The position numbers and the translations under genes were made by a program. From contig JABLXW010000004.1 in assembly GCA_013177945.1 (NCBI GenBank), positions 1-64,000 of the forward strand: a stretch of DNA of 64,000 nt, given 5' to 3'. The notes beneath the pieces were generated by a model. The model made no database searches. It was not told the DNA's origin and saw only the letters and a list, made by a program, of their open reading frames with translations. Of this stretch, positions 26,364 to 34,404 are shown piece after piece (positions within the stretch are counted from its first letter, which is position 1; each line of letters starts with the position of its first letter). The DNA comes from Bacillota bacterium (GTDB taxonomy: Bacteria; Bacillota; DSM-12270; Thermacetogeniales; Thermacetogeniaceae).

Positions 26364-26471
26364 CCGACAAAGGTTTGGGTTTCGTCCTGACTATTATAAT
26401 ATACAGAAACGCAGAAACAAGGAATTTTATGGATGAAGGGGCGAGAAAACTGCCGACAAATTACCGACAAA
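26364..26471 (-). promoter_or_regulatory. spoIIE promoter region with three TTTGTCGG boxes
   Basis: A TATAAT -10 lies on the minus strand at 26398-26393, with a weak TTGTTT 16 bp upstream. Identical TTTGTCGG octamers occur at 26471-26464 and 26460-26453, exactly 11 bp apart, and a third at 26371-26364 near the ribosome site. They resemble Spo0A boxes (TGTCGAA core) but end in GG. The arrangement suits Spo0A activation of a sigma-A promoter, as known for Bacillus spoIIE; this is inferred. Confidence 0.5.
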
Positions 26472-26476
26472 TTAAA

Positions 26477-26510
26477 AGAAAAAACCCCCACTCTTTCTTC
26501 AGGTGGGGGC
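26477..26510 (-). terminator. Terminator of the tRNA cluster
   Basis: The minus strand has CCCCCAC (26509-26503) and GTGGGGG (26491-26485) as a 7-bp stem with an 11-nt loop, followed by six U residues and a further U-rich stretch (to 26477). It lies just after tRNA-Glu and next to the spoIIE upstream boxes. Confidence 0.85.
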
Positions 26511-26518
26511 TATTTTTC

Positions 26519-26594
26519 TGGTGACCCGTAGGGGATTCGAACCCCTGTTACCGGCTTGAAAGGCCGGTGTCTTAGACCACTTGACCAACGGGCC
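26519..26594 (-). tRNA. tRNA-Glu (anticodon UUC)
   Basis: The minus strand folds as a cloverleaf: acceptor GGCCCGT with ACGGGTC, anticodon loop CTTTCAA between CCGGC and GCCGG, T-arm GGGGTTCGAATCCCC, and an encoded 3' CCA (26521-26519). It is the last of three tRNAs in the cluster. Confidence 0.95.
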
Positions 26595-26610
26595 CCTGAT
26601 CTCCGTTTAA

Positions 26611-26687
26611 TGGTAGCGGCGGAGGGATTCGAACCCCCGACACTGCGGGTATGAACCGCATGCTCTGACCAGCTGAGCTACGCCGCC
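26611..26687 (-). tRNA. tRNA with CAU anticodon (elongator Met or Ile2)
   Basis: Acceptor GGCGGCG, D-arm GCTCAGCTGGTCAGAGC, anticodon loop TTCATAC, a GGTTCGAATC T-arm and encoded CCA. The lack of the three stacked G-C pairs of initiator tRNA points to elongator methionine. A lysidine-modified tRNA-Ile2, the TilS substrate, cannot be excluded by eye. Confidence 0.9.
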
Positions 26688-26698
26688 ATAAGAAGTTT

Positions 26699-26774
26699 TG
26701 GTAGCGGGGGCTGGATTCGAACCAGCGACCTTCGGGTTATGAGCCCGACGAGCTGACCACTGCTCCACCCCGCA
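26699..26774 (-). tRNA. Initiator tRNA-fMet (anticodon CAU)
   Basis: The anticodon arm is CGGGCTCATAACCCG, with the three consecutive G-C pairs diagnostic of initiator tRNA. The 1-72 pair is mismatched (U-U), as expected for an initiator. The T-arm CTGGTTCGAATCCAG and an encoded CCA (26701-26699) are present. It is the first tRNA of the cluster. Confidence 0.92.
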
Positions 26775-26791
26775 CCGGCTGACACACATAA

Positions 26792-26820
26792 ATTATGCCC
26801 GAAAATAAAGGAACTGTCAA
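26792..26820 (-). promoter_or_regulatory. Promoter for the tRNA cluster
   Basis: The minus strand has TTGACA (26820-26815), a 17-bp spacer and CATAAT (26797-26792), about 18 bp ahead of the initiator tRNA and just after the hypB stop codon. Confidence 0.65.
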
Positions 26821-26839
26821 GAGGTATCTCCCGCGCCTT

Positions 26840-27505
26840 TCACGCTTTTTGCTTTTTGATTTTTACCTGTTCCTTAAGCCAGGAGAGCCAGGGAGAAAAT
26901 CCCGTGTTTTCCCGGGCGGAAATCCGGAAAATCTCGAGATCCGGATTGATTGCCCTGATGTCCTTTTCCAAAAGGGAAAGGTCGCAGTCGGTGTAAGGCA
27001 AGAGGTCGATCTTGTTGATCAGGACAACCTGCGCCTGCCTGAAAATTAAAGGGTACTTCAGCGGCTTGTCGTTGCCTTCGGCAACGCTCAAAACCACGGC
27101 GCGGGCGTCCTCGCCGAGATCGAACTCCGCCGGGCAGACGAGATTTCCGACGTTTTCGATGATCAGCAGGTCGAGTCCCCCGAAATCAAAATCCTCCAGG
27201 GCGGGCCTGATCATGCGGGCATCCAGGTGACAGGCCCCGGCGGTGTTGATCTGAACAACGGGAACGCCGTACGCTTCGATCCGCTCCGCATCCCGCGTTG
27301 TATAAATGTCCCCCTCGATCACCCCCAGCTTCAGGCTCCCTGCCAGATGCTCAATGGTGCGCTCGAGGGTGCTGGTTTTTCCGGAGCCGGGGGAACTCAT
27401 GAGATTCAAAACAAAAATTCCATGCTTTTGAAAAAAAGTCCGGTTCTCGCGGGCAACCTCTTCGTTCTGCTGCAGAACCGGGGCAGCCAGCCTCACCTTA
27501 ACCAT
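26840..27505 (-). CDS. hypB: Hydrogenase nickel incorporation GTPase HypB
   Basis: A GTPase that with HypA delivers nickel to the [NiFe] hydrogenase large subunit. 221 aa. The P-loop is SSPGSGKTSTLER, and G-domain motifs include EGDIYTT, IENVGNLVCP and INKIDLLPY. It lacks the N-terminal histidine-rich nickel-storage stretch seen in some HypB. It starts at ATG 27505, 3 nt after hypA. It is the last gene of the hydrogenase operon; hypC-F are not in this window. Confidence 0.96.
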   Translation of the reverse strand: MVKVRLAAPVLQQNEEVARENRTFFQKHGIFVLNLMSSPGSGKTSTLERTIEHLAGSLKLGVIEGDIYTTRDAERIEAYGVPVVQINTAGACHLDARMIRPALEDFDFGGLDLLIIENVGNLVCPAEFDLGEDARAVVLSVAEGNDKPLKYPLIFRQAQVVLINKIDLLPYTDCDLSLLEKDIRAINPDLEIFRISARENTGFSPWLSWLKEQVKIKKQKA

Positions 27506-27508
27506 CGC

Positions 27509-27850
27509 TCAGTCTCCTTCGTAAAAGTCGATGTAGAGCTCCCTTCCCCCCACCAGCTTCACCTGGGGGCTGGAGCAGGAAGGGCACAAAAATTCATAAT
27601 CTTTAATTTCAAAGGCATGCTGACATTCTTTGCACTCTCCTCTTACAGGCTCCTCTTTAATTTCCAGGACCGCGCTTTTGAAAAGATCCTCCTCCTTAAA
27701 GACTTCAAAGGCAAACTGCAGAGCCTCAGGGACGGCCATCGTCAGCTTCCCCACAACCAGCTGGATTCGCGTAATCTTTTTAATCCTGTTTTCTGCGGCA
27801 CTGGCGCGCAGGGTAGCAACCACATTTTCCATCAAAGAAAGTTCGTGCAT
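27509..27850 (-). CDS. hypA: Hydrogenase nickel insertion protein HypA
   Basis: Nickel-binding chaperone acting with HypB. 113 aa. The MHELSLMENVV start gives the conserved nickel-binding His2. The zinc site is ECKECQHAFEIKDYEFLCPSC (two CxxC pairs, near residues 73-94). ATG at 27850 has AAGGCGGGG upstream. It lies 76 nt after the maturation protease gene. Confidence 0.96.
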   Translation of the reverse strand: MHELSLMENVVATLRASAAENRIKKITRIQLVVGKLTMAVPEALQFAFEVFKEEDLFKSAVLEIKEEPVRGECKECQHAFEIKDYEFLCPSCSSPQVKLVGGRELYIDFYEGD

Positions 27851-27926
27851 CTGGTTCCCCGCCTTCAAGATCTCTTGCGTGCGCCACCACCATTTTAAGC
27901 GAAACCGTCCGGGCGCGCAACCCCTG

Positions 27927-28391
27927 CTAAAGCAGGCGCGCGATTTCAGCCAGGACGCGGTCCCGGGCGCGCGGCACTGCAGCCGCAACCTGGGGGGAAA
28001 GCCCCTCCTGAAACGGCTCTTCTGAAAGAATTTCCACCCCTACGATCACAAGCTGGGCGGGGATTTTTTCCAGCAGCCTCCCCATCTCCACGGCATCAAT
28101 TACATTGATCCCGTGGGAAGAGAGGGGCATCACTTCCCGCGGGGGGAGAAGAGAGGAATCGAAGCAGTGGACGGTGCCCGGCGGCGCCCCGCTCCTGACC
28201 GCATCTACGATGATCACCCGGTCTGCTCCCTCCCAGAGATCAAGGAGATTGAGGCCGGGGCAACCGGCCTCAATCACTTTTACTCCGTTTGGAAGCTGGC
28301 GCTCTTTTAAGCTCCGGACCACGTGCAGGCCCACGGCGTCGTCTGACGCGTATTGATTGCCGCAGCCGATCACAAGGATCCGGTGCTGCAT
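27927..28391 (-). CDS. Hydrogenase maturation endopeptidase
   Basis: Removes the C-terminal peptide from the hydrogenase large subunit after nickel insertion. About 154 aa. GCGNQYASDDAVGLHVV, CPGLNLLDLWEGADRVIIVDAV and MPLSSHGI carry the conserved metal-sensing acidic residues and histidine. The ATG at 28391 overlaps the large-subunit stop by one base (TAATG), so the protease is translationally coupled to its substrate. Confidence 0.93.
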   Translation of the reverse strand: MQHRILVIGCGNQYASDDAVGLHVVRSLKERQLPNGVKVIEAGCPGLNLLDLWEGADRVIIVDAVRSGAPPGTVHCFDSSLLPPREVMPLSSHGINVIDAVEMGRLLEKIPAQLVIVGVEILSEEPFQEGLSPQVAAAVPRARDRVLAEIARLL

Positions 28392-29704
28392 TACTCCTCC
28401 CGGCGGATCCTGACCTTGATGGAGTGGGTGGCGCAGGACTGGCACGGGTCGTAGTTGCGCACCATGATCTCGCACTTGAGAGTCAGTTCTTCGTCGGAAA
28501 GGTGGAGCAGCTTGGGCACAAATTCTTCAAAGTCTTTTTCCAGGTTGTAGACGTTCCGGGCCGTCGGCGCCACGATGTCCCACTTCTGGACAACCCCGTC
28601 CTTGTCAATCCGCCCGCCGTGGCAGCAGATCCCGCGCGCCGCCTCCGTGACGGCGTAGGACTCGCCGGCCTTGTATTCGAACTTCGGCTCCTCGTACTTG
28701 GGATCGCCGAGTTCATCGATCAGCTCAATGGAGGCGTCAATGGAGTGCACAAGTTCGATCCCGCGTGCCACAATGCTCATGAACGGGTTGAAGCAAGGAG
28801 CCGTAAAGCCGACTTCCTTCGCCGCAGCCTTGGCGTCGGCAGAAAGCTGTTCGAAGTTGTTGTTGACCCGCGGGAGCGGACCGACCATGAAGGAGTCGCG
28901 GCCCTTGATGATGGCATGCTTGCAGTTGCAGCTGGGGACGTGCTTCTCGATGATCCAGACGGGGTACTCCCAGTCGGGGACGTTGAGCCCCTCGGTGGAG
29001 ACAAGGCGCCCGTCGTTAATCGCGTACCTCTTGTCATCGTGCAGCGAAACGTGCTCGCACTTCCGCACCAGATCCGGGTACGGCGGCTGGGAGGCGAGCT
29101 TGGCGGCAAGCTTCACCGTTTCGAACGCAAACTCCTTGGCAGCCTTCAGGCGCTCTTTCAGCTTCCGGAGTTCGGAGCCTTCAGGAACCGCGGTAAAACC
29201 GCCTACCGTCGAGGCAACCGGGTGCACCTCGCGCCCGCCAACAATGCAACTGATGTCATTGCCGAGGCGCTTCAACTGCAGCGCCTTGCCCACGATGGGA
29301 AGAAGTTCAGAGTTCCCCGCCATGGCGATGACGCTTTCGTAGCCCAAAAAGTCAGGCACCGCCAGGCAGTAAACGTGGAGGGCGTGGCTCTGAATCCAGT
29401 CGCCGTAGTGCAGCAGCTCCCGGAGCAAAACAGTCTGCTCGCTGACCTTGACACCCATCGCCCGCTCCACAGCACGCACTGCCGCAAGGTGGTGCGCATG
29501 CGGGCAAATGCCGCAGATCCGCTGGACGATCTCGGGAACCTCTTCGGCTTTCCGGCCTACGAGGAAGGCTTCAAAGAATCTGGGCGGCTCCCAGACCTCC
29601 CAGCGGGCCTTCTTTAATTCTCCGTTCGGGCCGATGATGATGTCGATCGCCCCGTCTCCTTCTGTCCGGGCAATGTAATCAACAAAAATTCTCCGGTCGC
29701 TCAT
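28391..29704 (-). CDS. hydA: [NiFe] hydrogenase large (alpha) subunit, group 3b type
   Basis: Catalytic subunit for hydrogen oxidation or evolution. 437 aa, cytoplasmic. The L1 motif RICGICPHAHH (residues about 62-72) and the L2 motif DPCQSCATH near the C-terminus supply the four nickel cysteines. Cleavage after the L2 His would remove about ten residues (SIKVRIRREE). Small size and the company of diaphorase subunits indicate the bidirectional NADP-linked sulfhydrogenase type. It overlaps the small-subunit gene by 4 nt. Confidence 0.95.
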   Translation of the reverse strand: MSDRRIFVDYIARTEGDGAIDIIIGPNGELKKARWEVWEPPRFFEAFLVGRKAEEVPEIVQRICGICPHAHHLAAVRAVERAMGVKVSEQTVLLRELLHYGDWIQSHALHVYCLAVPDFLGYESVIAMAGNSELLPIVGKALQLKRLGNDISCIVGGREVHPVASTVGGFTAVPEGSELRKLKERLKAAKEFAFETVKLAAKLASQPPYPDLVRKCEHVSLHDDKRYAINDGRLVSTEGLNVPDWEYPVWIIEKHVPSCNCKHAIIKGRDSFMVGPLPRVNNNFEQLSADAKAAAKEVGFTAPCFNPFMSIVARGIELVHSIDASIELIDELGDPKYEEPKFEYKAGESYAVTEAARGICCHGGRIDKDGVVQKWDIVAPTARNVYNLEKDFEEFVPKLLHLSDEELTLKCEIMVRNYDPCQSCATHSIKVRIRREE

Positions 29705-30468
29705 ACAGCCTCAGCTCCTTTTCTAAACTCCGGCGTGTTCCCCGCGTACTTCAGGAACTTCCGCCTCACGTCGTCACGCGTAAGACCGAGTTCCGTGAGG
29801 AACGTCTGCGCGAGAGATGCCGCGTTGGCATCATTTGCCGGCCCCCGGCAGCCCTCACACGGCCTGTTCAAGCTGGGGCAAAGGGCGCCGCACCCAGCAG
29901 CGGTAACGGAACCCATGCACGGCTTTCCTTTGTTTACGAGGAGGCATACATTCTCCTTCAGCTTGCACTCATTGCAGACGCTGTGGGGCCTGAAGTGCGG
30001 GTTGACACCCAGCAGGGCGCTCTTGATCAGCTCCACCATTTCCCCAATATCGATCGGGCAGCCCCTCAGGTATGCGTCAACTTTGACATAATAGTCAATG
30101 CCGTAGGCCGGGATCGACTTGATGTCCCAGAGTTCAGTATAGACTCTTTCTTCCGCCTGCCGCTGGGTGCCGGCAAAGTTCTTGATGGAGGGGAGTCCAC
30201 CTGTGCAGGCACAAGCTCCCATCGCTACGAGAACCTTGCATTCTTCGCGGATTTTCTTCAATTCCAGCAGTTCTTTGGGGGAAGTAACGGCGCCTTCCAC
30301 AAACCCGATGTCGTACGGCCCCTCGTGGTTCTCCCGCTTGGCCATGACAAAGTAAGCAATGTCCACAGCCCCCAAGACATCCAGCAGGTGGTCCTCAATG
30401 TTGAGAAGCTCAAGCTGGCATCCTGCACAGGAACTGAACTTGAAAACTGCAATCCTTGGTTTTGCCAC
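29701..30468 (-). CDS. hydD: [NiFe] hydrogenase small (delta) subunit, group 3b type
   Basis: Electron-transfer subunit carrying iron-sulfur clusters. About 255 aa. The proximal-cluster motif FSSCAGCQLELL is at the N-terminus, MGACACTGG and RGCPI follow, and a cysteine-rich C-terminal half (CNECKLKENVCLL, CGALCPSLNRPCEGC) binds further clusters. There is no Tat signal, so the enzyme is cytoplasmic. The GTG at 30468 is chosen because AAGGAGGTG lies 6 nt upstream; a longer frame overlaps the upstream gene. It starts 13 nt after the beta-gamma gene. Confidence 0.94.
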   Translation of the reverse strand: MAKPRIAVFKFSSCAGCQLELLNIEDHLLDVLGAVDIAYFVMAKRENHEGPYDIGFVEGAVTSPKELLELKKIREECKVLVAMGACACTGGLPSIKNFAGTQRQAEERVYTELWDIKSIPAYGIDYYVKVDAYLRGCPIDIGEMVELIKSALLGVNPHFRPHSVCNECKLKENVCLLVNKGKPCMGSVTAAGCGALCPSLNRPCEGCRGPANDANAASLAQTFLTELGLTRDDVRRKFLKYAGNTPEFRKGAEAV

Positions 30469-30481
30469 CTGGCACACCTCC

Positions 30482-32389
30482 TTAAAAGATCTCTTCGGGG
30501 AGGTCTTTGATATCCGCGTACTTAAACACGGGGCCATCCTGGCAGACAAAGACCGGACCGATCTGGCAGTTGCCGCACTTCTTAATTCCGCAGCTCATGC
30601 GGCGCTCGAGGGAGACGTAAATCTGCTCCGGACTGAAGCCCCGCGCCAGGAGCCCCCGCACCACAAACTTCATCATGATCTCGGGACCGCAGGTGATCAT
30701 GATGGTGTTTTCGGGTCTGGAGGCCATCTTGTCGAACAGGGTGGTCACGACACCGATGTTGTGGCCCCACTCAACTCCCGGCGGGACGTAGTCCACCGTG
30801 AGATAAAGCCGCGTGTTCGGGATCTTCCGCCACTCCTCAAACTCATCGGTGAAGAGCATGTCATTGGGAGTGCGGGCGCCGTAAAGGATTTCAAAATCAC
30901 CGTACTGGTCGCGGCGCGCCTGGATGTACTTGATTACAGGGCGCAAGGGGGCAAGACCGATCCCTCCGGCAACCAGGAGCACGTTCTTGCCTTTCATTTC
31001 CTCGACAGGCCAGCCCACACCGTAGGGTCCCCGGATCCCGACAATGTCCCCGACCTGGAGCTTGGCAAGGGCATTGGTGACGTTGCCCACCGCACGGATT
31101 GTATGATCAAAGGAATCCTTCACATCCGCGCAGGAGCTGATGGAGATCGGAGCCTCTCCGATTCCGAAGATGCTGATCATATTGAAGACGCCGGGATCGT
31201 AGGTGTAGGCCTCCTGAACCTTGGCATCCACAAAGGCGAAGGTGTAGGTGGTAGTGTCCTTCGTCTGCGGCTTGATCGCCTTGATGACCGCTTTCTGCGG
31301 CTCCCAGGGGCTCTTCTCGGGGGTGATCTTCTTGATCACGGGGGTGAAGAGTTTTACTTCCTTGGGCGGGTTGGGATTGGCCTGGATCGCAGCAACAATT
31401 TCAACCGGATCGATGGACTTGATGCAGGTGGAAACGCAGCGCCCACATCCCACGCAGCCGGGTGATCCTTCAAACTGCTGGCTGAAGTAGGCTAATTTGT
31501 GGAAAATCCGCTGCTTGATCCGCGCCGCCCGGTCGGGACGAAAGATGTGGTCAAGCGCAACCCGGGAGAACTCGTAGAACATGCAGGAGTCCCAGGTCCT
31601 CGGGCGCTCCCCGGATTTGAGCGTGAGGTCGACGTAGTCCTTAACCCCGAAGCAGAAGCAGGTGGGGCAAACAGTGGTGCAGGTGCCGCAGGCAAGACAT
31701 TCCTCTTTAAGTTCTTCCCACTTGGGATGCTCAACGTTCTGATGGAGGAGTTCGCCCAGGTTTTCAGCATCGATCCGCCGCGTGATCTTCTGCTGGCAGG
31801 CCCGCAACGCCTTATTCCTGGCAATCAGGTCGTCCGCGGAGGCGGCCGCCAGACCTGCAGCCAGTTCTTTTCCTGCTGCGCTTCCCACTTCGACAACGTA
31901 CCTGTCGCCTATATCCGTCAGGGCAAGATCAAACCCGGCATCCATTGCCGGCCCCGTATTGAAGGAAGAGCAGAAGCCGTTTTCGCAGGGCGCCACACAG
32001 TTCAAGCCGATGATCACGGTGTTTTCGCGGCGGGCCTTGTAATAGGGATCGGGATATGTCCCCAGAAAAACCTTATCCAGGCTGAGCAGAGCGTTAACAT
32101 CGCAGGGATGAACCCCAAAGAGAACCTGTTTCCCTACTTTTTCGCCCTCTCCCGCAATCTCCACCGCCCCGTCAAATTTAAAAAGGGTCTCAACCGGCCG
32201 GTGGAAATACTTCTTCGGGGGCAGGATTGTGGTGTCGTAATCAAGGCGCAAATCTTCCGCAGCAGCAATAGGGCCAAAGACAAACTCCGTGTCCTTTGCA
32301 ACGGGGCCGAAGACTTCGTAATCAGCCTTTAGCTTTGCCACAAAGCCGCCCAACTCTGCTTTCGGGAGCACAAATGCTTCCACTGGCAA
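30482..32389 (-). CDS. hydBG: Fused sulfhydrogenase beta-gamma (iron-sulfur/diaphorase) subunit
   Basis: 635 aa, corresponding to the separate HydB and HydG of Pyrococcus sulfhydrogenase I. Residues 1 to about 345 match HydB, with two ferredoxin-type clusters (cysteines 231-244 and 312-322). Residues about 350-635 match HydG: an FAD/NAD(P)-binding ferredoxin-reductase fold (RGPYGVGWPVEE, LLVAGGIGLAPLRPV, TCGPEIMMK) and a terminal [2Fe-2S] site (CGIKKCGNCQIG). It passes electrons between NAD(P)H and the hydrogenase. The start is TTG at 32389, with GGGAGGTG just upstream. The reading frame is continuous across the joint. The gene opens the operon. Confidence 0.92.
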   Translation of the reverse strand: MPVEAFVLPKAELGGFVAKLKADYEVFGPVAKDTEFVFGPIAAAEDLRLDYDTTILPPKKYFHRPVETLFKFDGAVEIAGEGEKVGKQVLFGVHPCDVNALLSLDKVFLGTYPDPYYKARRENTVIIGLNCVAPCENGFCSSFNTGPAMDAGFDLALTDIGDRYVVEVGSAAGKELAAGLAAASADDLIARNKALRACQQKITRRIDAENLGELLHQNVEHPKWEELKEECLACGTCTTVCPTCFCFGVKDYVDLTLKSGERPRTWDSCMFYEFSRVALDHIFRPDRAARIKQRIFHKLAYFSQQFEGSPGCVGCGRCVSTCIKSIDPVEIVAAIQANPNPPKEVKLFTPVIKKITPEKSPWEPQKAVIKAIKPQTKDTTTYTFAFVDAKVQEAYTYDPGVFNMISIFGIGEAPISISSCADVKDSFDHTIRAVGNVTNALAKLQVGDIVGIRGPYGVGWPVEEMKGKNVLLVAGGIGLAPLRPVIKYIQARRDQYGDFEILYGARTPNDMLFTDEFEEWRKIPNTRLYLTVDYVPPGVEWGHNIGVVTTLFDKMASRPENTIMITCGPEIMMKFVVRGLLARGFSPEQIYVSLERRMSCGIKKCGNCQIGPVFVCQDGPVFKYADIKDLPEEIF

Positions 32390-32414
32390 AATACACCTCC
32401 CACAAAAATTAGAT

Positions 32415-32540
32415 GTGAACTACTCCTCCTCGCAAAGAAGGAGCTTCCTGCTTCATCGAGGAAACCTCTCCCGCAGGCGTAACTTCCCGCAGTCCCTGCG
32501 GTAGCCCGCCCCTCTCCTCTCCCTTAAAGCAAATTTTCTA
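32415..32540 (-). mobile_element. IS200/IS605-family right-end remnant with degenerate tnpB tail
   Basis: On the minus strand the segment ends in GAGGAGGAGTAGTTCAC (at 32415) after a hairpin CTCCT...AGGAG and GATGAAGCAGGAAGC. This is the characteristic right end and omega-RNA 3' region of IS605-type elements. One frame reads GLREVTPAGEVSSMKQEAP, reminiscent of TnpB C-terminal tails, but is stopped about 40 codons upstream. No intact tnpA, tnpB or left end was found. The element stops 26 nt before the hydrogenase start codon. Confidence 0.55.
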
Positions 32541-33013
32541 AGGAGATTCCCCGGCGGGAATTAAAGAGCACTACTTCTGGAATCCCCCCCTCTCACCTCC
32601 TACTGCCAGTTCTCCAAACAATTCCCCTTCACCTGAGTCTGGGCAGCATGAAACAACGCAGGGCACAAAAAAGGGGCTGCAATGTATTGTCCGTCCGGTG
32701 GGAAAAACGTGCGGTAAAGGAACCTGAGCTGAACAAAGACTGCCTTAGATTTATTCTACATGCAGGGGTAAAATCCTCCTGAAAATTTATCGATCTACCT
32801 CAAATTTGATTCGACATTTTTTCTGGAAATCCTCGTTTATGCAGTAAAAAGTACAAAATAAGCCGGATGGTTGGGGGAGGAGGCAAAAATGATTTCCCGC
32901 CTTGGGATTGCCTGCACCCGGGAGGGTGGTGATGGGATATATGGGACTGGGAAGGAAGGTGCTTTTGCTGCGGATTGATGAGTAAGGAAGGGTGCCTTTA
33001 AGCCCTATGAGAT
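32541..33013. other. Non-coding region upstream of hydrogenase operon
   Basis: About 470 nt with no convincing gene. A 94-codon minus-strand frame crosses it but has no family resemblance and runs into the neighbouring transporter. Part of it may be decayed tnpB sequence upstream of the right end. No consensus promoter for the hydrogenase operon was found here. Confidence 0.4.
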
Positions 33014-33457
33014 CTAGTTCAGCATCAGCTTCGCACCTGTCGCAAGGAGGGCAAGGCCGAGAACCTTCCACCAGGTAAAGGGAACCGCCTTCAGGCCAAA
33101 GAGGCCGAAGTGGTCGATCACAAGAGCAGTAGAAACCTGGCCGACGATGATCAGGGTTGTGGCAACAGCCACACCCAGCTTGGGGATGCTGGCTACAACG
33201 GCGTAAATGATCAGGACTCCTAGCAGTCCCCCCAGGTAAGTGTACCAGGGGGCCTGCGCCCAGCGGCCCAGGTCTCCCCTGCCCAGCTGGAAAAGAAAGA
33301 GTAAAATGATCAGGGTCAGTGTTCCCGTAACGTGAACGATAAAGGTGGCCTCCAGAAGGCCGACGACCTTGCTCAGGGCGGAATTTAAAGACCCCTGAAG
33401 GGCCATCGTGATCCCTGCGATGAGGGCAAAGAACAGGGGAAGCAGCGCGAGAGACAC
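33014..33457 (-). CDS. DMT/DUF606 (YdcZ) family membrane protein
   Basis: 147 aa with five predicted membrane helices (LLPLFFALIAGITMAL, ATFIVHVTGTLTLIILLFLF, YLGGLLGVLIIYAVV, VAVATTLIIVGQVSTALV, VLGLALLATGAKLML). QGSLNSALSK after the first helix is typical of the small half-size DMT transporters. The substrate is unknown. It starts just after the Ppx/GppA gene and may share its transcript. Confidence 0.85.
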   Translation of the reverse strand: MSLALLPLFFALIAGITMALQGSLNSALSKVVGLLEATFIVHVTGTLTLIILLFLFQLGRGDLGRWAQAPWYTYLGGLLGVLIIYAVVASIPKLGVAVATTLIIVGQVSTALVIDHFGLFGLKAVPFTWWKVLGLALLATGAKLMLN

Positions 33458-33462
33458 GGAGA

Positions 33463-34383
33463 CTATGACCCCTTCCGCGGCTGGCTTAATTCCAGAATGA
33501 TCCCGTGCAGGAGATCAGCTTCGCTGACGGTGATTTCCGGAATCTGGAGATAACCTAAAATAGCCCATAAAATGGTAGTCCCGGCCACAATGATATCAGC
33601 CCGCTCCGGCTGGAGGCCGGGCACGTTTTTTCTTTCGTCTTTATTCTTCGCCGCGAGGTGAAACAATATTCTCTCTACCGCATCTCTGGTGAGACGGTAG
33701 CCGTGCACCCGGTCCGGGTCGTAGGTCGCCAGCGCCTGGTCCACGGCTGCAAGGGTTGTAATCGTCCCTCCCACTCCGATGAGGTTTCGCTCCCGCCGGA
33801 GCGCGATCTCGTCCAAAACGGCCTTCATCGGGGCAAGGAGTTCGGAGAGCAAAGCCGGCCGCTCGGTAAGCCTGACCGCGCCCAGGGGAACGCTGACACA
33901 GCGCAAACCAGAGGCAGGCGCCCCGGGCCGTGCCGGGAAAGTGAACTCCGTGCTTCCCCCGCCGATGTCCACCACCACCCCCTCTGCAACCCCGGGCAGG
34001 GCGCGGCAAGCGCCCAGGTAGCTGAGATAAGCCTCTTCTTCCCCGCTGATGACATCCACCTCAAATCCCGCTTCCTCTCTGACCTGTTTTAAGAACCCGG
34101 GTGCGTTGGGGGCCTCCCGCACGGCGCTGGTTGCCACCACCCGCATGCAGGAAACCCCGTACCGGCGGGCCAGGGCCCCGAACTCCTGAAGGGCGCGCAG
34201 GGTCCGGGCAACAGGCTCGGGCCGCAACCCCTCCCCCCTTGCCACACCCTCCCCGACGCGGGTCATCCGCAAAGCAAAAAACCTGGGGATAACCCGCCCC
34301 CCTTCAACCTCTGCAATGAGCAAACGGGTGGAGTTGGTGCCGATATCAATTGCCGCAAACCTTTCTTTTCCTGCAGCCTGCAC
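33463..34383 (-). CDS. Ppx/GppA family phosphatase
   Basis: An exopolyphosphatase or pppGpp phosphohydrolase of the ASKHA fold. 306 aa, the short form lacking a C-terminal HD domain. Phosphate motifs are AAIDIGTNSTRLLIAE and VVDIGGGSTEFTF, with GVGGTITTLAAV near residue 225. A link to polyphosphate or the stringent response is known for the family, but substrate preference cannot be read from sequence. It follows divIC by about 21 nt. Confidence 0.93.
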   Translation of the reverse strand: MQAAGKERFAAIDIGTNSTRLLIAEVEGGRVIPRFFALRMTRVGEGVARGEGLRPEPVARTLRALQEFGALARRYGVSCMRVVATSAVREAPNAPGFLKQVREEAGFEVDVISGEEEAYLSYLGACRALPGVAEGVVVDIGGGSTEFTFPARPGAPASGLRCVSVPLGAVRLTERPALLSELLAPMKAVLDEIALRRERNLIGVGGTITTLAAVDQALATYDPDRVHGYRLTRDAVERILFHLAAKNKDERKNVPGLQPERADIIVAGTTILWAILGYLQIPEITVSEADLLHGIILELSQPRKGS

Positions 34384-34404
34384 CGAAAACCGCTCCTTAA
34401 TGAA

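Noticed and set aside
32787-33071. Small minus-strand frame of 94 codons upstream of the hydrogenase operon
   Set aside because: It overlaps the start of the transporter frame, has no ribosome site and no similarity to known proteins.
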